From JBBBNV01 sp037137075 (GTDB lineage: Bacteria > Bacillota > Bacilli > Paenibacillales > NBRC-103111), in the NCBI RefSeq assembly GCF_037137075.1, contig NZ_JBBBNV010000030.1, forward strand, positions 1 to 50,240: a DNA stretch of 50,240 nucleotides, given 5' to 3'. The notes beneath the pieces are model-generated. The model did not search any database and was not told the DNA's origin. It was given only the letters and a program-made list of their open reading frames with translations. Shown one piece after another: positions 33,662-41,998 of the stretch. Both the position numbers and the translations under genes were made by a program. Every line of letters starts with the position of its first letter. Positions within the stretch are counted from its first letter, which is position 1.

Positions 33662-34846
33662 TTGAATAAAAAAAGCATTCGTGACGTCGCTGGCCTGAGC
33701 GGTAAAAAAGTATTCGTGCGCGTTGACTTCAACGTGCCGCTTGAAAACGGCCGCATTACTGACGATACCCGCATCCGTGAAACCCTGCCAACCATCAAGT
33801 ACCTGGTAGAGCAAGGGGCGAAAGTCATCTTGGCGAGCCACCTGGGCCGTCCGAAGGGTCAGGTTGTAGAGGAGCTCCGCTTGACGCCTGCTGCTGCACG
33901 TCTGTCCGAGCTGCTCGGCAAGCCGGTAGTCAAAGCCGACGAGGCAATTGGCGAGGCGGTAAAAGCGCAAGTAGCTGCATTGAACGACGGCGACGTGCTG
34001 CTGCTGGAAAACGTACGCTTCTACGCAGGCGAAGAGAAAAATGATCCGGAGCTGGCAAAAGCGTTTGCAGAGCTTGCGGATCTGTTTGTCAACGACGCGT
34101 TCGGGGCTGCGCACCGCGCACACGCTTCGACAGAAGGGATCGCTCACCACATTCCGGCGGTTTCCGGTCTGCTGATGGAGAAAGAGCTGGAAGTGCTGGG
34201 CAAAGCGTTGAATAACCCGGATCGTCCTTTTACTGCTATTGTCGGCGGTGCGAAAGTAAAAGACAAAATCGACGTGATCAACAACCTGCTGAACATTGCC
34301 GATAACATCATTATCGGGGGCGGTCTGTCCTACACCTTCCTGAAGGCGCAAGGCTACGAAATCGGCAAATCCCTTGTGGATAACGAGAAGCTGGATCTGG
34401 CGCTGGAATTCCTGAAAAAAGCGAAAGAAAAAGGCGTCAACTTCCTGCTGCCGGTGGACATCGTCATCGGCGACGACTTCAGCAACAATGCGAACACCCG
34501 CATCGTGCCGATTAATGAAATCCCAGCCGATTGGGAAGGCTTCGATATCGGACCGAAAACACGCGCAATCTATGCGGACGTGATTAAAAACTCCAAGCTC
34601 GTCGTTTGGAACGGACCGATGGGCGTATTCGAGCTGACACCGTACATGGAGGGCACTAAGGCAGTAGGCGAAGCATGCGCGGCAACAAGCGGCTACACCG
34701 TTATCGGTGGCGGCGACTCCGCAGCGGCGGCTGAGAAATTCAAGCTGGCTGACAAAATGGACCACATCTCCACTGGCGGCGGCGCATCTCTTGAATTCAT
34801 GGAAGGCAAAGCGCTCCCGGGCGTTGTTGCTCTGAACGATAAATAA
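33662..34846 (+). CDS. pgk: Phosphoglycerate kinase
   Basis: A 394-residue two-domain kinase making ATP from 1,3-bisphosphoglycerate. Substrate motif FVRVDFNVPLENGRITDDTR; HLGRPKG; nucleotide-binding GGAKVKDKI; the C-terminal GGGDSAAAAEKF loop. TTG start with GGGAGGG at 33648-33654, about 7 nt upstream; the first codons TTGAATAAAAAAAGC match the usual MNKK start. Second enzyme gene of the operon. Confidence 0.97.
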   Translation: MNKKSIRDVAGLSGKKVFVRVDFNVPLENGRITDDTRIRETLPTIKYLVEQGAKVILASHLGRPKGQVVEELRLTPAAARLSELLGKPVVKADEAIGEAVKAQVAALNDGDVLLLENVRFYAGEEKNDPELAKAFAELADLFVNDAFGAAHRAHASTEGIAHHIPAVSGLLMEKELEVLGKALNNPDRPFTAIVGGAKVKDKIDVINNLLNIADNIIIGGGLSYTFLKAQGYEIGKSLVDNEKLDLALEFLKKAKEKGVNFLLPVDIVIGDDFSNNANTRIVPINEIPADWEGFDIGPKTRAIYADVIKNSKLVVWNGPMGVFELTPYMEGTKAVGEACAATSGYTVIGGGDSAAAAEKFKLADKMDHISTGGGASLEFMEGKALPGVVALNDK

Positions 34847-34863
34847 GAAGGGCGGTAGCAAAC

Positions 34864-35616
34864 GTGAGAAAACCGATTATTGCAGGAAACTGGAAAATGT
34901 TTAAAACAGCGGGCGAAGCGGTAAGCTTCGTCCAAGAAGTCAAAGGGAAGGCAGAGGTTGACGGTGTGGATAGCGTCATCTGCGCGCCTTTCACAGCTCT
35001 GCCGGCTCTGGTTGAAGCTGTAAAAGGCACCACGCTCCAAGTCGGCGCGCAAAACCTGCACTTCGAAGACAGCGGTGCGTTTACCGGAGAAATCAGCGGA
35101 GGCATGCTGAAGGATCTGGGCGTACAATACGTCATTATCGGCCACTCGGAGCGCCGCGCGTACTTTGCGGAAACCGATGAAGCGGTCAACAAAAAAACAC
35201 ACGCGGCCTTCAAGCACGGCTTGACGCCAATCGTGTGCGTCGGTGAGAAGCTGGAAGAGCGTGAAGCCGGCCAAACCGACGAAGTGAACAAGGTGCAAAC
35301 GGTTGCCGCGTTCCAAGGCCTCAGCAAAGAGCAAGCGGGGCAAGTCGTTGTAGCCTATGAGCCAATCTGGGCTATCGGTACAGGCAAATCTTCAACCGCT
35401 GATGATGCGAACCAGGTTATCGGCCGCATTCGTGCAGTTATTGCAGAGCTGTTCGATGCTGAGACTGCTGCGAAAGTCCGGATTCAATACGGCGGCAGCG
35501 TAAAGCCGAACAATGTAAAAGAATTTATGTCCATGCCGGAAATTGACGGCGCACTGGTTGGCGGCGCAAGCCTCGAACCGGCATCTTACATCGGTCTCGT
35601 TGAGGGGGCCAAGTAA
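34864..35616 (+). CDS. tpiA: Triosephosphate isomerase
   Basis: A 250-residue TIM barrel interconverting DHAP and glyceraldehyde-3-phosphate. N-terminal GNWKMFKT with the catalytic Lys; electrophile His in IIGHSERRAYF; catalytic Glu in VAYEPIWAIGTGKSSTADDA; phosphate loops QYGGSVKPNN and ALVGGASLEP. GTG start 17 nt after pgk, with AAGGGCGG upstream. Confidence 0.97.
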   Translation: MRKPIIAGNWKMFKTAGEAVSFVQEVKGKAEVDGVDSVICAPFTALPALVEAVKGTTLQVGAQNLHFEDSGAFTGEISGGMLKDLGVQYVIIGHSERRAYFAETDEAVNKKTHAAFKHGLTPIVCVGEKLEEREAGQTDEVNKVQTVAAFQGLSKEQAGQVVVAYEPIWAIGTGKSSTADDANQVIGRIRAVIAELFDAETAAKVRIQYGGSVKPNNVKEFMSMPEIDGALVGGASLEPASYIGLVEGAK

Positions 35617-35617
35617 G

Positions 35618-37156
35618 ATGGCTAGACCAAAACCTGTAGCGCTCATTATTTTGGACGGCTTCGGCCTTCGCGGGGAGCTGCACGGCAATGCCGTCGCGCA
35701 AGCCAAAAAGCCGAATTACGACCGTTATTGGGCAGAATATCCGAATACGACACTGACCGCTTGCGGGGAAGCCGTAGGCTTGCCTGAAGGACAGATGGGC
35801 AACTCCGAGGTAGGTCATCTGAATATCGGCGCAGGACGTATCGTGTATCAGGATTTGACCCGGATTACAAAATCCATTCGCGATGGAGACTTCTTCGATA
35901 ACGAGACGCTGCTGGCAGCAGTGCGCCATGCGAAGCAGAACGGCAAGAAGCTGCATCTGTACGGCCTGCTGTCGGACGGCGGCGTTCACAGTCACATCGA
36001 CCATCTGTTTGCTTTGCTCGATTTGGCTAAGCGTGAAGGCTTGGAGGATGTTTACATTCATTCCTTCCTGGACGGGCGCGACGTTGCCCCGGACAGCGCC
36101 AAAGGCTATATGCAGCGCCTTGTTGATTATATCGCCGAGGTTGGCGTAGGCAAGCTAGCCACAGTGCAAGGCCGCTATTATGCGATGGACCGCGACAAAC
36201 GATGGGACCGCGTAGAGAAGTCGTACCGGGCTATGGTATACGGCGAAGGTCCAACTGCAACGGATCCGGTTCAAGCGATTGAAGCTTCCTATGCGCAATC
36301 GGTGTATGATGAATTCGTGCTTCCGACAGTAATGGTCGATGGGGAAGGCAAACCGGTCGGTCTTGTTGAATCCGAGGATTCGGTCATTTTCTTCAACTTC
36401 CGCCCGGACCGTGCCATTCAGTTGTCTCTGGTGTTCACCAACAGCGACTTCCGGGAGTTCGACCGCGGACCGAAACAGCCGCACAACCTGCATTATGTGT
36501 GCCTGACGCTGTTCAGCGAGACGGTAGGCGGCTTCGTTGCTTACTCGCCGAAAAACCTCGATAACACACTAGGCGAGGTTCTGGTTCAGAACAACCTGAA
36601 GCAGCTGCGTATCGCGGAAACCGAGAAGTATCCGCATGTGACCTTCTTCTTCAGCGGAGGACGCGATACGGAGCTTCCGGGGGAAACACGCATTTTGATT
36701 AACTCGCCGAAGGTGGCTACCTATGATCTCCAGCCGGAGATGAGCGCGCGCGAGGTAGCGGCCGCGGCTGTGGCCGAGATCGAAGCCGAGCGCCAGGATG
36801 TAATTATCCTGAACTTCGCCAATCCGGACATGGTCGGACATTCCGGCATGCTGGAGCCGACGATTAAAGCGGTGGAAGTAACCGACGAATGCCTTGGCAA
36901 AGTCGTTGATGCTGTGCTGGCCAAAGGCGGCGTGGCTTTGATTACAGCAGACCATGGCAATGCGGATATCGTTACAACCGATGATGAGCGCCCGCATACG
37001 GCCCATACAACCAACCCGGTACCTTTCATTGTGACCCGCAAAGGTGTTACACTAAGGAATGACGGCATTTTAGCGGATATTGCTCCGACGGTGCTTGATT
37101 TGCTGGGTGTGGCGAAACCGGCCGAGATGACCGGCAGCACCATGATGAACAACTAA
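35618..37156 (+). CDS. gpmI: 2,3-bisphosphoglycerate-independent phosphoglycerate mutase
   Basis: A 512-residue alkaline-phosphatase-fold mutase with two Mn ions. Metal Asp13 in ALIILDGFGLR; phosphorylated Ser63 in GQMGNSEVGHLNIGAGR; further metal ligands in NFANPDMVGHSGM and TADHGNAD. ATG 35618 immediately follows the tpiA stop, with GAGGGGG as site; the longer frame starting at 35543 overlaps tpiA and is not used. Confidence 0.97.
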   Translation: MARPKPVALIILDGFGLRGELHGNAVAQAKKPNYDRYWAEYPNTTLTACGEAVGLPEGQMGNSEVGHLNIGAGRIVYQDLTRITKSIRDGDFFDNETLLAAVRHAKQNGKKLHLYGLLSDGGVHSHIDHLFALLDLAKREGLEDVYIHSFLDGRDVAPDSAKGYMQRLVDYIAEVGVGKLATVQGRYYAMDRDKRWDRVEKSYRAMVYGEGPTATDPVQAIEASYAQSVYDEFVLPTVMVDGEGKPVGLVESEDSVIFFNFRPDRAIQLSLVFTNSDFREFDRGPKQPHNLHYVCLTLFSETVGGFVAYSPKNLDNTLGEVLVQNNLKQLRIAETEKYPHVTFFFSGGRDTELPGETRILINSPKVATYDLQPEMSAREVAAAAVAEIEAERQDVIILNFANPDMVGHSGMLEPTIKAVEVTDECLGKVVDAVLAKGGVALITADHGNADIVTTDDERPHTAHTTNPVPFIVTRKGVTLRNDGILADIAPTVLDLLGVAKPAEMTGSTMMNN

Positions 37157-37200
37157 CTTGCCTAATCATTTATCCAAATAAAGAGGAGTGTTACTGAACA

Positions 37201-38490
37201 ATGACCATTATTGCTGATGTGTATGCCCGCGAAGTGCTTGACTCCCGCGGCAACCCGACTGTGGAAGTGGAAGTTTATCTTGAAGGCGGCGCAGTAGGCC
37301 GTGCAATCGTACCTTCCGGTGCTTCCACTGGCGCGCATGAAGCTGTAGAGCTTCGCGACGGCGACAAATCCCGTTACCTGGGCAAAGGCGTTCTGAAAGC
37401 TGTTGAGAACGTCAACGAAATCATCGCTCCTGAAATTATCGGCCTGGACGCTCTGGACCAAGTCGGTATCGATAACAAAATGATCGAGCTGGACGGCACG
37501 CCAAACAAAGCCAAATTGGGCGCTAACGCTATTCTGGCTGTTTCCATGGCTGTAGCACGCGCAGCTGCAGAAGCGGTTGAAGTGCCATTGTACGCATACC
37601 TTGGCGGCTTCAACGCCAAAACATTGCCTGTACCGATGATGAACATCATCAACGGCGGCGCGCATGCGGATAACAACGTAGACGTGCAAGAGTTCATGGT
37701 TCTGCCTGTTGGCGCACCTAGCTTCAAAGAAGCACTCCGTTGGGGCGCAGAAATTTTCCACAGCTTGAAAGCAGTATTGAAAGATAAAGGCCTGAACACT
37801 GCAGTTGGCGACGAGGGCGGCTTTGCGCCAAACCTGAGCTCCAATGAGGATGCAATCAAAACCATCATTACTGCTATCGAGCGCGCAGGCTACAAGCCGG
37901 GCGAAGAAGTATTCCTGGGTATGGACGTTGCTTCCACCGAGTTCTTCAAGGACGGCAAATACCACCTGGAAGGCGAAGGCAAATCCTTCACATCTGCTGA
38001 GTGGGTTGACTTCCTGGCTGCATGGGTGGACAAATACCCAATCATCTCCATCGAAGACGGCTGCTCTGAAGACGACTGGGAAGGCTGGAAGCTGCTTACT
38101 GACAAGCTTGGCAGCAAAGTTCAACTCGTTGGCGACGACTTGTTCGTAACGAACACCACTCGTCTGGGCCAAGGTATCGAGCAAGGCATCGGAAACTCCA
38201 TCCTTGTTAAAGTAAACCAAATCGGTACACTGACTGAAACCTTCGACGCAATCGAAATGGCCAAACGCGCAGGCTACACGGCTGTAATCTCCCACCGTTC
38301 CGGTGAGAGCGAAGACAGCACGATTGCTGACATCGCGGTTGCAACCAACGCAGGTCAAATTAAAACCGGTGCGCCGTCCCGTACGGACCGCGTAGCGAAA
38401 TACAACCAATTGCTCCGCATCGAAGATGAGCTGGCTTATGTAGCTCAATACGGCGGCCGCAAAGCGTTCTACAACCTGAAAAGCCTGTAA
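37201..38490 (+). CDS. eno: Enolase
   Basis: A 429-residue enzyme converting 2-phosphoglycerate to phosphoenolpyruvate. REVLDSRGNPTVEVEV at the N-terminus; catalytic Glu in GDEGGFAP; metal site residues in DVASTEFF, ISIEDGCSEDDW and LVGDDLFVTN; Lys in VKVNQIGTLTE; the enolase signature continues into SHRSGESEDSTIADIAV. ATG follows AGAGGAGTG. Last gene of the glycolytic operon and, like gap, strongly codon-biased. Confidence 0.97.
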   Translation: MTIIADVYAREVLDSRGNPTVEVEVYLEGGAVGRAIVPSGASTGAHEAVELRDGDKSRYLGKGVLKAVENVNEIIAPEIIGLDALDQVGIDNKMIELDGTPNKAKLGANAILAVSMAVARAAAEAVEVPLYAYLGGFNAKTLPVPMMNIINGGAHADNNVDVQEFMVLPVGAPSFKEALRWGAEIFHSLKAVLKDKGLNTAVGDEGGFAPNLSSNEDAIKTIITAIERAGYKPGEEVFLGMDVASTEFFKDGKYHLEGEGKSFTSAEWVDFLAAWVDKYPIISIEDGCSEDDWEGWKLLTDKLGSKVQLVGDDLFVTNTTRLGQGIEQGIGNSILVKVNQIGTLTETFDAIEMAKRAGYTAVISHRSGESEDSTIADIAVATNAGQIKTGAPSRTDRVAKYNQLLRIEDELAYVAQYGGRKAFYNLKSL

Positions 38491-38531
38491 TTTTGTTTGT
38501 GCCGCAGTGTGGTCTCTGTTCTGATTAACGA

Positions 38532-38571
38532 CAGCGGCAGGAGAAGTCATAATGACATTTTCCTGCCGCTG
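38532..38571 (+). other. Hairpin after eno without T run
   Basis: CAGCGGCAGGA (38532-38542) pairs with TCCTGCCGCTG (38561-38571); the loop itself contains GTCAT/ATGAC. No T run follows; the true terminator is 50 bp further on. Possibly an mRNA 3' protective structure. Confidence 0.65.
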
Positions 38572-38619
38572 CCGGAACAGAAAAGAACCGCTTGCAGACA
38601 AAATCGGCCGTTGCTAACC

Positions 38620-38666
38620 AGCTTCCAAGGATACCTGTGCTCAGGAACTCCTCGGAAGCTTTTTTG
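38620..38666 (+). terminator. Terminator of the glycolytic operon
   Basis: AGCTTCC (38620-38626) pairs with GGAAGCT (38654-38660), then TTTTT; a short AGGA/TCCT pair lies within. Located 130 bp after eno. Confidence 0.78.
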
Positions 38667-38855
38667 TTATGAGCGCACCTTGTAGATGTTGTGGTGTTTC
38701 ACAGTTTGTAGATACACCCGATTGGGAAGCTGGTCTGGAGTCCAGTTGACATGAGGACTGCATCAAGGCATAGTAGAGGCAAGATGACATTTGCAGGAAA
38801 CGTCCCGGGCAGTGTAACTGCGGTGCGGGGGTTGTAACGATAAGGAGGGCGACTG
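38667..38855. other. Intergenic region before the M50-like gene
   Basis: No gene and no clear promoter consensus seen. AAGGAGGG (38842-38848) is the ribosome binding site of the next gene. Confidence 0.4.
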
Positions 38856-39587
38856 GTGGGAAAATGGCTGCTGACGATCTTGTTTTTGTTCGCCTCATCC
38901 GTGCTGACACGCTGGCTTCCGTTTTCATCCTTTTTCCGTAATGTGGATACACTCATTCATGAGTTTGGCCATGCGGTTGTCACGCTGCTGTTCTCCGGGG
39001 AGGTCCAGTATATTGAACTGTTTGCCGACCATAGCGGGGTAACGATGTCGATGATCCGGCGCGGCTGGGCACAGCTTGGAGTAGGCCTCGCGGGCTATAC
39101 AACCGCGGCTCTGTTTACTGTGCTCTGGTTTTATTTGTATGCCAAGGGCAGACAGCGGCAAGGGCTAATGCTGCTGCTGGTCATCAGCGTCGTGTCGCTT
39201 GCGCTATTTGTCCGCAACGGCTTCGGCATGCTGTGGCTTGGCGGCTTTATCGGCTTGACGCTGCTGGTGCTCATCATTCCGTGGCGTCCGGTGACGAATG
39301 TGTTTTATTTGTTCATTGCGTTCCTGTCGCTGGAGGAATCTGTGTTCGGACCGGTCACGCTGGTGATGGCATCCTTGCAGCGGCCGGGTTCCGCAGGGGA
39401 TGCCTCGATGCTCGCTGAGGCGACGGGGGTGCCGCCGCTTATATGGTCCGGCGTCTTTGCAGTATTCTCGCTTTGGTGCGCGACCAAGTCGCTGTCGTAC
39501 TTCTTCCGCCGCAAGCCGGCGCGCCGTACGGGCGCTGAGGGGATGAATGCAGCACCATCAGGCTATTCAACGCGGCTGCATGAGTAA
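38856..39587 (+). CDS. M50-family (M50B-like) membrane protein
   Basis: A 243-residue membrane protein with the zinc motif HEFGH in VDTLIHEFGHAVVTLLF, about six hydrophobic segments and a basic C-terminal tail (FFRRKPARRTG). This fits the M50B-like group of putative intramembrane metallopeptidases; the third ligand is not obvious to me. GTG 38856 follows AAGGAGGG. It stands alone after the glycolytic operon. The substrate is unknown. Confidence 0.82.
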   Translation: MGKWLLTILFLFASSVLTRWLPFSSFFRNVDTLIHEFGHAVVTLLFSGEVQYIELFADHSGVTMSMIRRGWAQLGVGLAGYTTAALFTVLWFYLYAKGRQRQGLMLLLVISVVSLALFVRNGFGMLWLGGFIGLTLLVLIIPWRPVTNVFYLFIAFLSLEESVFGPVTLVMASLQRPGSAGDASMLAEATGVPPLIWSGVFAVFSLWCATKSLSYFFRRKPARRTGAEGMNAAPSGYSTRLHE

Positions 39588-39621
39588 GAATGGAATCCGG
39601 TTCATCATGCATTGTAATTAG

Positions 39622-39666
39622 AAGCAGAGTTGTTCCGATGTGCGATTCGGAATAGGCTCTGCTTTT
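39622..39666 (+). terminator. Terminator of the M50-like gene
   Basis: AAGCAGAG (39622-39629) pairs with CTCTGCTT (39657-39664) with an inner TTCCGA/TTCGGAA arm, then a T run. Confidence 0.85.
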
Positions 39667-39699
39667 TGATTGAGTTCAAGGACCCAAATGTATTATTTA

Positions 39700-40497
39700 C
39701 GAAAAATTAAACCTGCCGCTGGGCTTCGATAGTGTCGTCATTTCCAATGCCAGCGGTTAGGATACGATATCGCTGGATGCCATCGATATTGACAGCACCG
39801 GATACCTGCTTTCCATTGCAGCACCGGCCAACCTGATTGCAGTACCGGGGGGGTGCCAAGGTCGATCTGCAATGGACTTCAGTGACAGGAATTGACCGGC
39901 TACAATGTGAAGCGCTCCATCATTGCCAGCAGTCCGTATGAAGTCATTGCGACGGTTACGGACGCTGTCTCCACCGACACAAACGTAGTGAACGGGACAA
40001 CGTACTATTATGTGGTCCGAGACCAGGACGGCCTTCTCAAAATCTTACGTGCAGTGCAGGTAAGCCATGCCCAGATCCAGGAGGTATTTGATGAATTGCT
40101 GGCCAGCATTATTGCACAAGAATTTGCGAATAAGATGGGTACAAATACCACCGATCACTCAACAAGTCCGTTTAATATTCCAACGGGGATAACCAAATAT
40201 TGGTAATACAATGGAAACTACACCGTAGACTCTAGTAATGATTACATTTGGAACTCGAGTTTTTTCCCAACGTTTGATTCGGAAATTCAGAGCCATCATC
40301 CAACAATCCTTCATCTAAAAGAAGATGATAAATATGAAAATCATGTAGTAACTGCTGTTGGTTATAGTGTTAAAAGTAATGGGGATAGATATGTTATAAT
40401 TAGAGATGGATGGGACACGACACCGGCTGATTATAACGTAAAATGGAGTCTATTAAGTGTAAGCGGTTTAACTAAAGTCGTATCTTCAGGTTACTAA
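39700..40497 (+). pseudogene. Remnant of exported protein(s): FnIII and C39-like peptidase parts
   Basis: Translations of different frames give a degraded array. The first part (about 39720-39870) reads FDSVVISNASG then stop, then DTISLDAIDIDSTGYLLSIA, before a frameshift at a G run near 39847. A fibronectin type III strand follows from 39892 (TGYNVKRSIIASSPYEVI; NGTTYYYVVRDQDG). The same frame then runs through helical sequence to TAA (40204-40206) and continues open to TAA at 40495-40497. That last part holds NHVVTAVGYSV and YVIIRDGWD, the His and Asp boxes of a C39-like cysteine peptidase, whose Cys half is missing. The second half is AT-richer than its neighbours. Family names are from memory of motifs. 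Confidence 0.7.
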
Positions 40498-40507
40498 AAA
40501 TTTCTTC

Positions 40508-40544
40508 AGCCACAGTCCGGGTTCGATGTCCTGTGGCTATTTTA
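40508..40544 (+). terminator. Terminator-like hairpin after the C39-like remnant
   Basis: AGCCACAG (40508-40515) pairs with CTGTGGCT (40531-40538), followed by ATTTT. Confidence 0.65.
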
Positions 40545-40585
40545 CATTTTGTAGAGTAAAATTTCCGCATGAAGGAGCATTAAAA

Positions 40586-40690
40586 ATGAAAAACAGGAAA
40601 AAGATAATTATCCTACTTATTGTGTGTTTAATGCTCTTGTTTTCATATACTTCCTACGCTTCGGATACAATAAGCGTGGCCTTCGGATGA
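40586..40690 (+). pseudogene. Orphan signal-peptide fragment of an exported protein
   Basis: ATG 40586 follows AAGGAGC and encodes a clear signal peptide (KNRKKIIILLIVCLMLLFSY, then TSYA), after which the frame enters the antisense of the YceI-like gene and stops at 40688-40690. The mature part of the protein is missing. This marks a deletion or recombination junction near 40660-40670, shared with the 3' end of the YceI-like gene. Confidence 0.65.
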
Positions 40691-41085
40691 GCGGTTACCT
40701 GTAAGTAGTCGTTCCCCTTGACATGATTGTCCCGCATGTTGTTGCCGGAGCTCATCGTGTTCAAATCAACTGTACCTTCTCCGGTCATCTGGGTTGGGTT
40801 GGATAAATTGACAAGCCAGGAGCCCTGCACATCGTTCATCGAGTAATTCACTGTTTCCTTGGAGGTCGTGATGGAGAAATAAACATTGGACGGCTGGGCG
40901 ATGGTCCAGGAACCGTTTAGCTGGTCTGATTTTATTTCTGCGCTGCTCGCGGATACTTGGCTGTTGGCGGCAATGACTTGCTCGATTTGCACGTGGTTGC
41001 CGGTGTAATAATTAAATGCGCTGTAGCCCCCCGCAACAATAATAATGGCTGCTGCAGCGGCGATCATGCCTTTTTTCTTGTTCAT
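40654..41085 (-). pseudogene. YceI-like exported protein, C-terminally truncated
   Basis: A 143-residue minus-strand ORF. The N-terminal anchor KKKGMIAAAAAIIIVAGGYS is followed by the first part of a YceI-like domain: LNGSWTIAQPSNVYFSIT, GTVDLNTMSSGNNMRDNHVKG and DYLQVTAHPKATLIV. The conserved end of a YceI domain (about 50-80 residues) is missing and the frame stops right after the match, at the junction with the orphan signal peptide. GAGGAGG precedes the ATG, so it may still be translated. YceI proteins bind isoprenoids; this copy is probably inactive. Divergent from the two-component system. Confidence 0.72.
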
Positions 41086-41244
41086 ACTTCGTATGGCCTC
41101 CTCTATTTTGGCTATGTCTCGTCCGGTGCCAATCCTACTGATTGTACCTATGGACTTTAGCTGTCTATTATTTCCAAAGCCTGACCTTGTACTAGTCTAG
41201 CAAAGCCATAAGTCAGGAACGTGTCAGACGAAAAACTTTTGTGC

Positions 41245-41274
41245 TTGTATGGAAAAATGATTGTTATGTACAAT
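41245..41274 (+). promoter_or_regulatory. Possible promoter of the two-component system
   Basis: TTGTAT (41245-41250), 18-nt spacer, TACAAT (41269-41274), 38 nt before the response-regulator ATG. Confidence 0.5.
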
Positions 41275-41311
41275 GAAAGGAATAGCGCTTGACCGGAAAG
41301 GACGAAGTCAC

Positions 41312-41998
41312 ATGACGAAGACAATTCTCGTAGTGGAGGATGAGGAGGCCATCTCCCGGGTGCTCGCCGCGTATTTAAAAAAGGCCGGATTTGTGGTCGA
41401 ACGGGCGATCAGCGGCAGCGAGGCGCTGGAGAGATTCGGTCGGCAGGCGCCGGATCTGGTGCTGCTGGATGTGATGATTCCGGCTCCGGACGGCTGGGAG
41501 GTGCTGAGGCGCATCCGGGCGATGAGCAGCTGCCCTGTCATTATGCTGACCGCCCGCGGACAGCTGCATGAACGGCTATCCGGCTTGAACGAAGGGGCCG
41601 ATGACTATATGACCAAGCCATTCGTGCCGGAGGAGGTGGTTGCGCGGGTGCAGGCGGTACTGAGACGGCCGGGGCGTCTTCTGGAAGGAGACGGGAAACG
41701 GCGGTTTGGCAGCCTGCAGGTTGATTTTGCCGCCTACCGGGTTTGCTTGAACGGGGTGGAGCTGGAGTTGACGCCGCGGGATTTGCAGGTGCTGCTGTTT
41801 CTGGCGAACAACCCGAACCGGACGTTTACGCGGGAGCAGCTGATTGAACAGGTATGGGGGATGGACTATGAGGGCAGCGATCGCGCAGTGGATTTGTCCA
41901 TCAAGCGGCTTCGTCAGGTACTGTCGCAATGGCCGGCCGGCGAAGGCGAAATTAAAACGCTGCGGGGAACGGGGTATCAGCTGTGGATCGCAGAATAA
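41312..41998 (+). CDS. OmpR-family response regulator
   Basis: A 228-residue regulator. Receiver domain with the acidic pair in VVEDEEA, phosphoacceptor Asp53 in VLLDVMIP, Thr in VIMLTARG and Lys in DDYMTKPF. The C-terminal winged helix has LTPRDLQVLLFLANNPNRTF and DRAVDLSIKRLRQVL. ATG 41312 with AAAGGACGAAG upstream. It overlaps the kinase start by 16 nt. Divergent from the YceI-like gene, which may have been a target (inference). Confidence 0.93.
   Translation: MTKTILVVEDEEAISRVLAAYLKKAGFVVERAISGSEALERFGRQAPDLVLLDVMIPAPDGWEVLRRIRAMSSCPVIMLTARGQLHERLSGLNEGADDYMTKPFVPEEVVARVQAVLRRPGRLLEGDGKRRFGSLQVDFAAYRVCLNGVELELTPRDLQVLLFLANNPNRTFTREQLIEQVWGMDYEGSDRAVDLSIKRLRQVLSQWPAGEGEIKTLRGTGYQLWIAE

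Noticed and set aside
32380..38601. Very long minus-strand frames opposite gap, pgk and eno (378-479 codons)
   Set aside because: Produced by the strong codon bias of glycolytic genes; no ribosome binding sites and no family resemblance.
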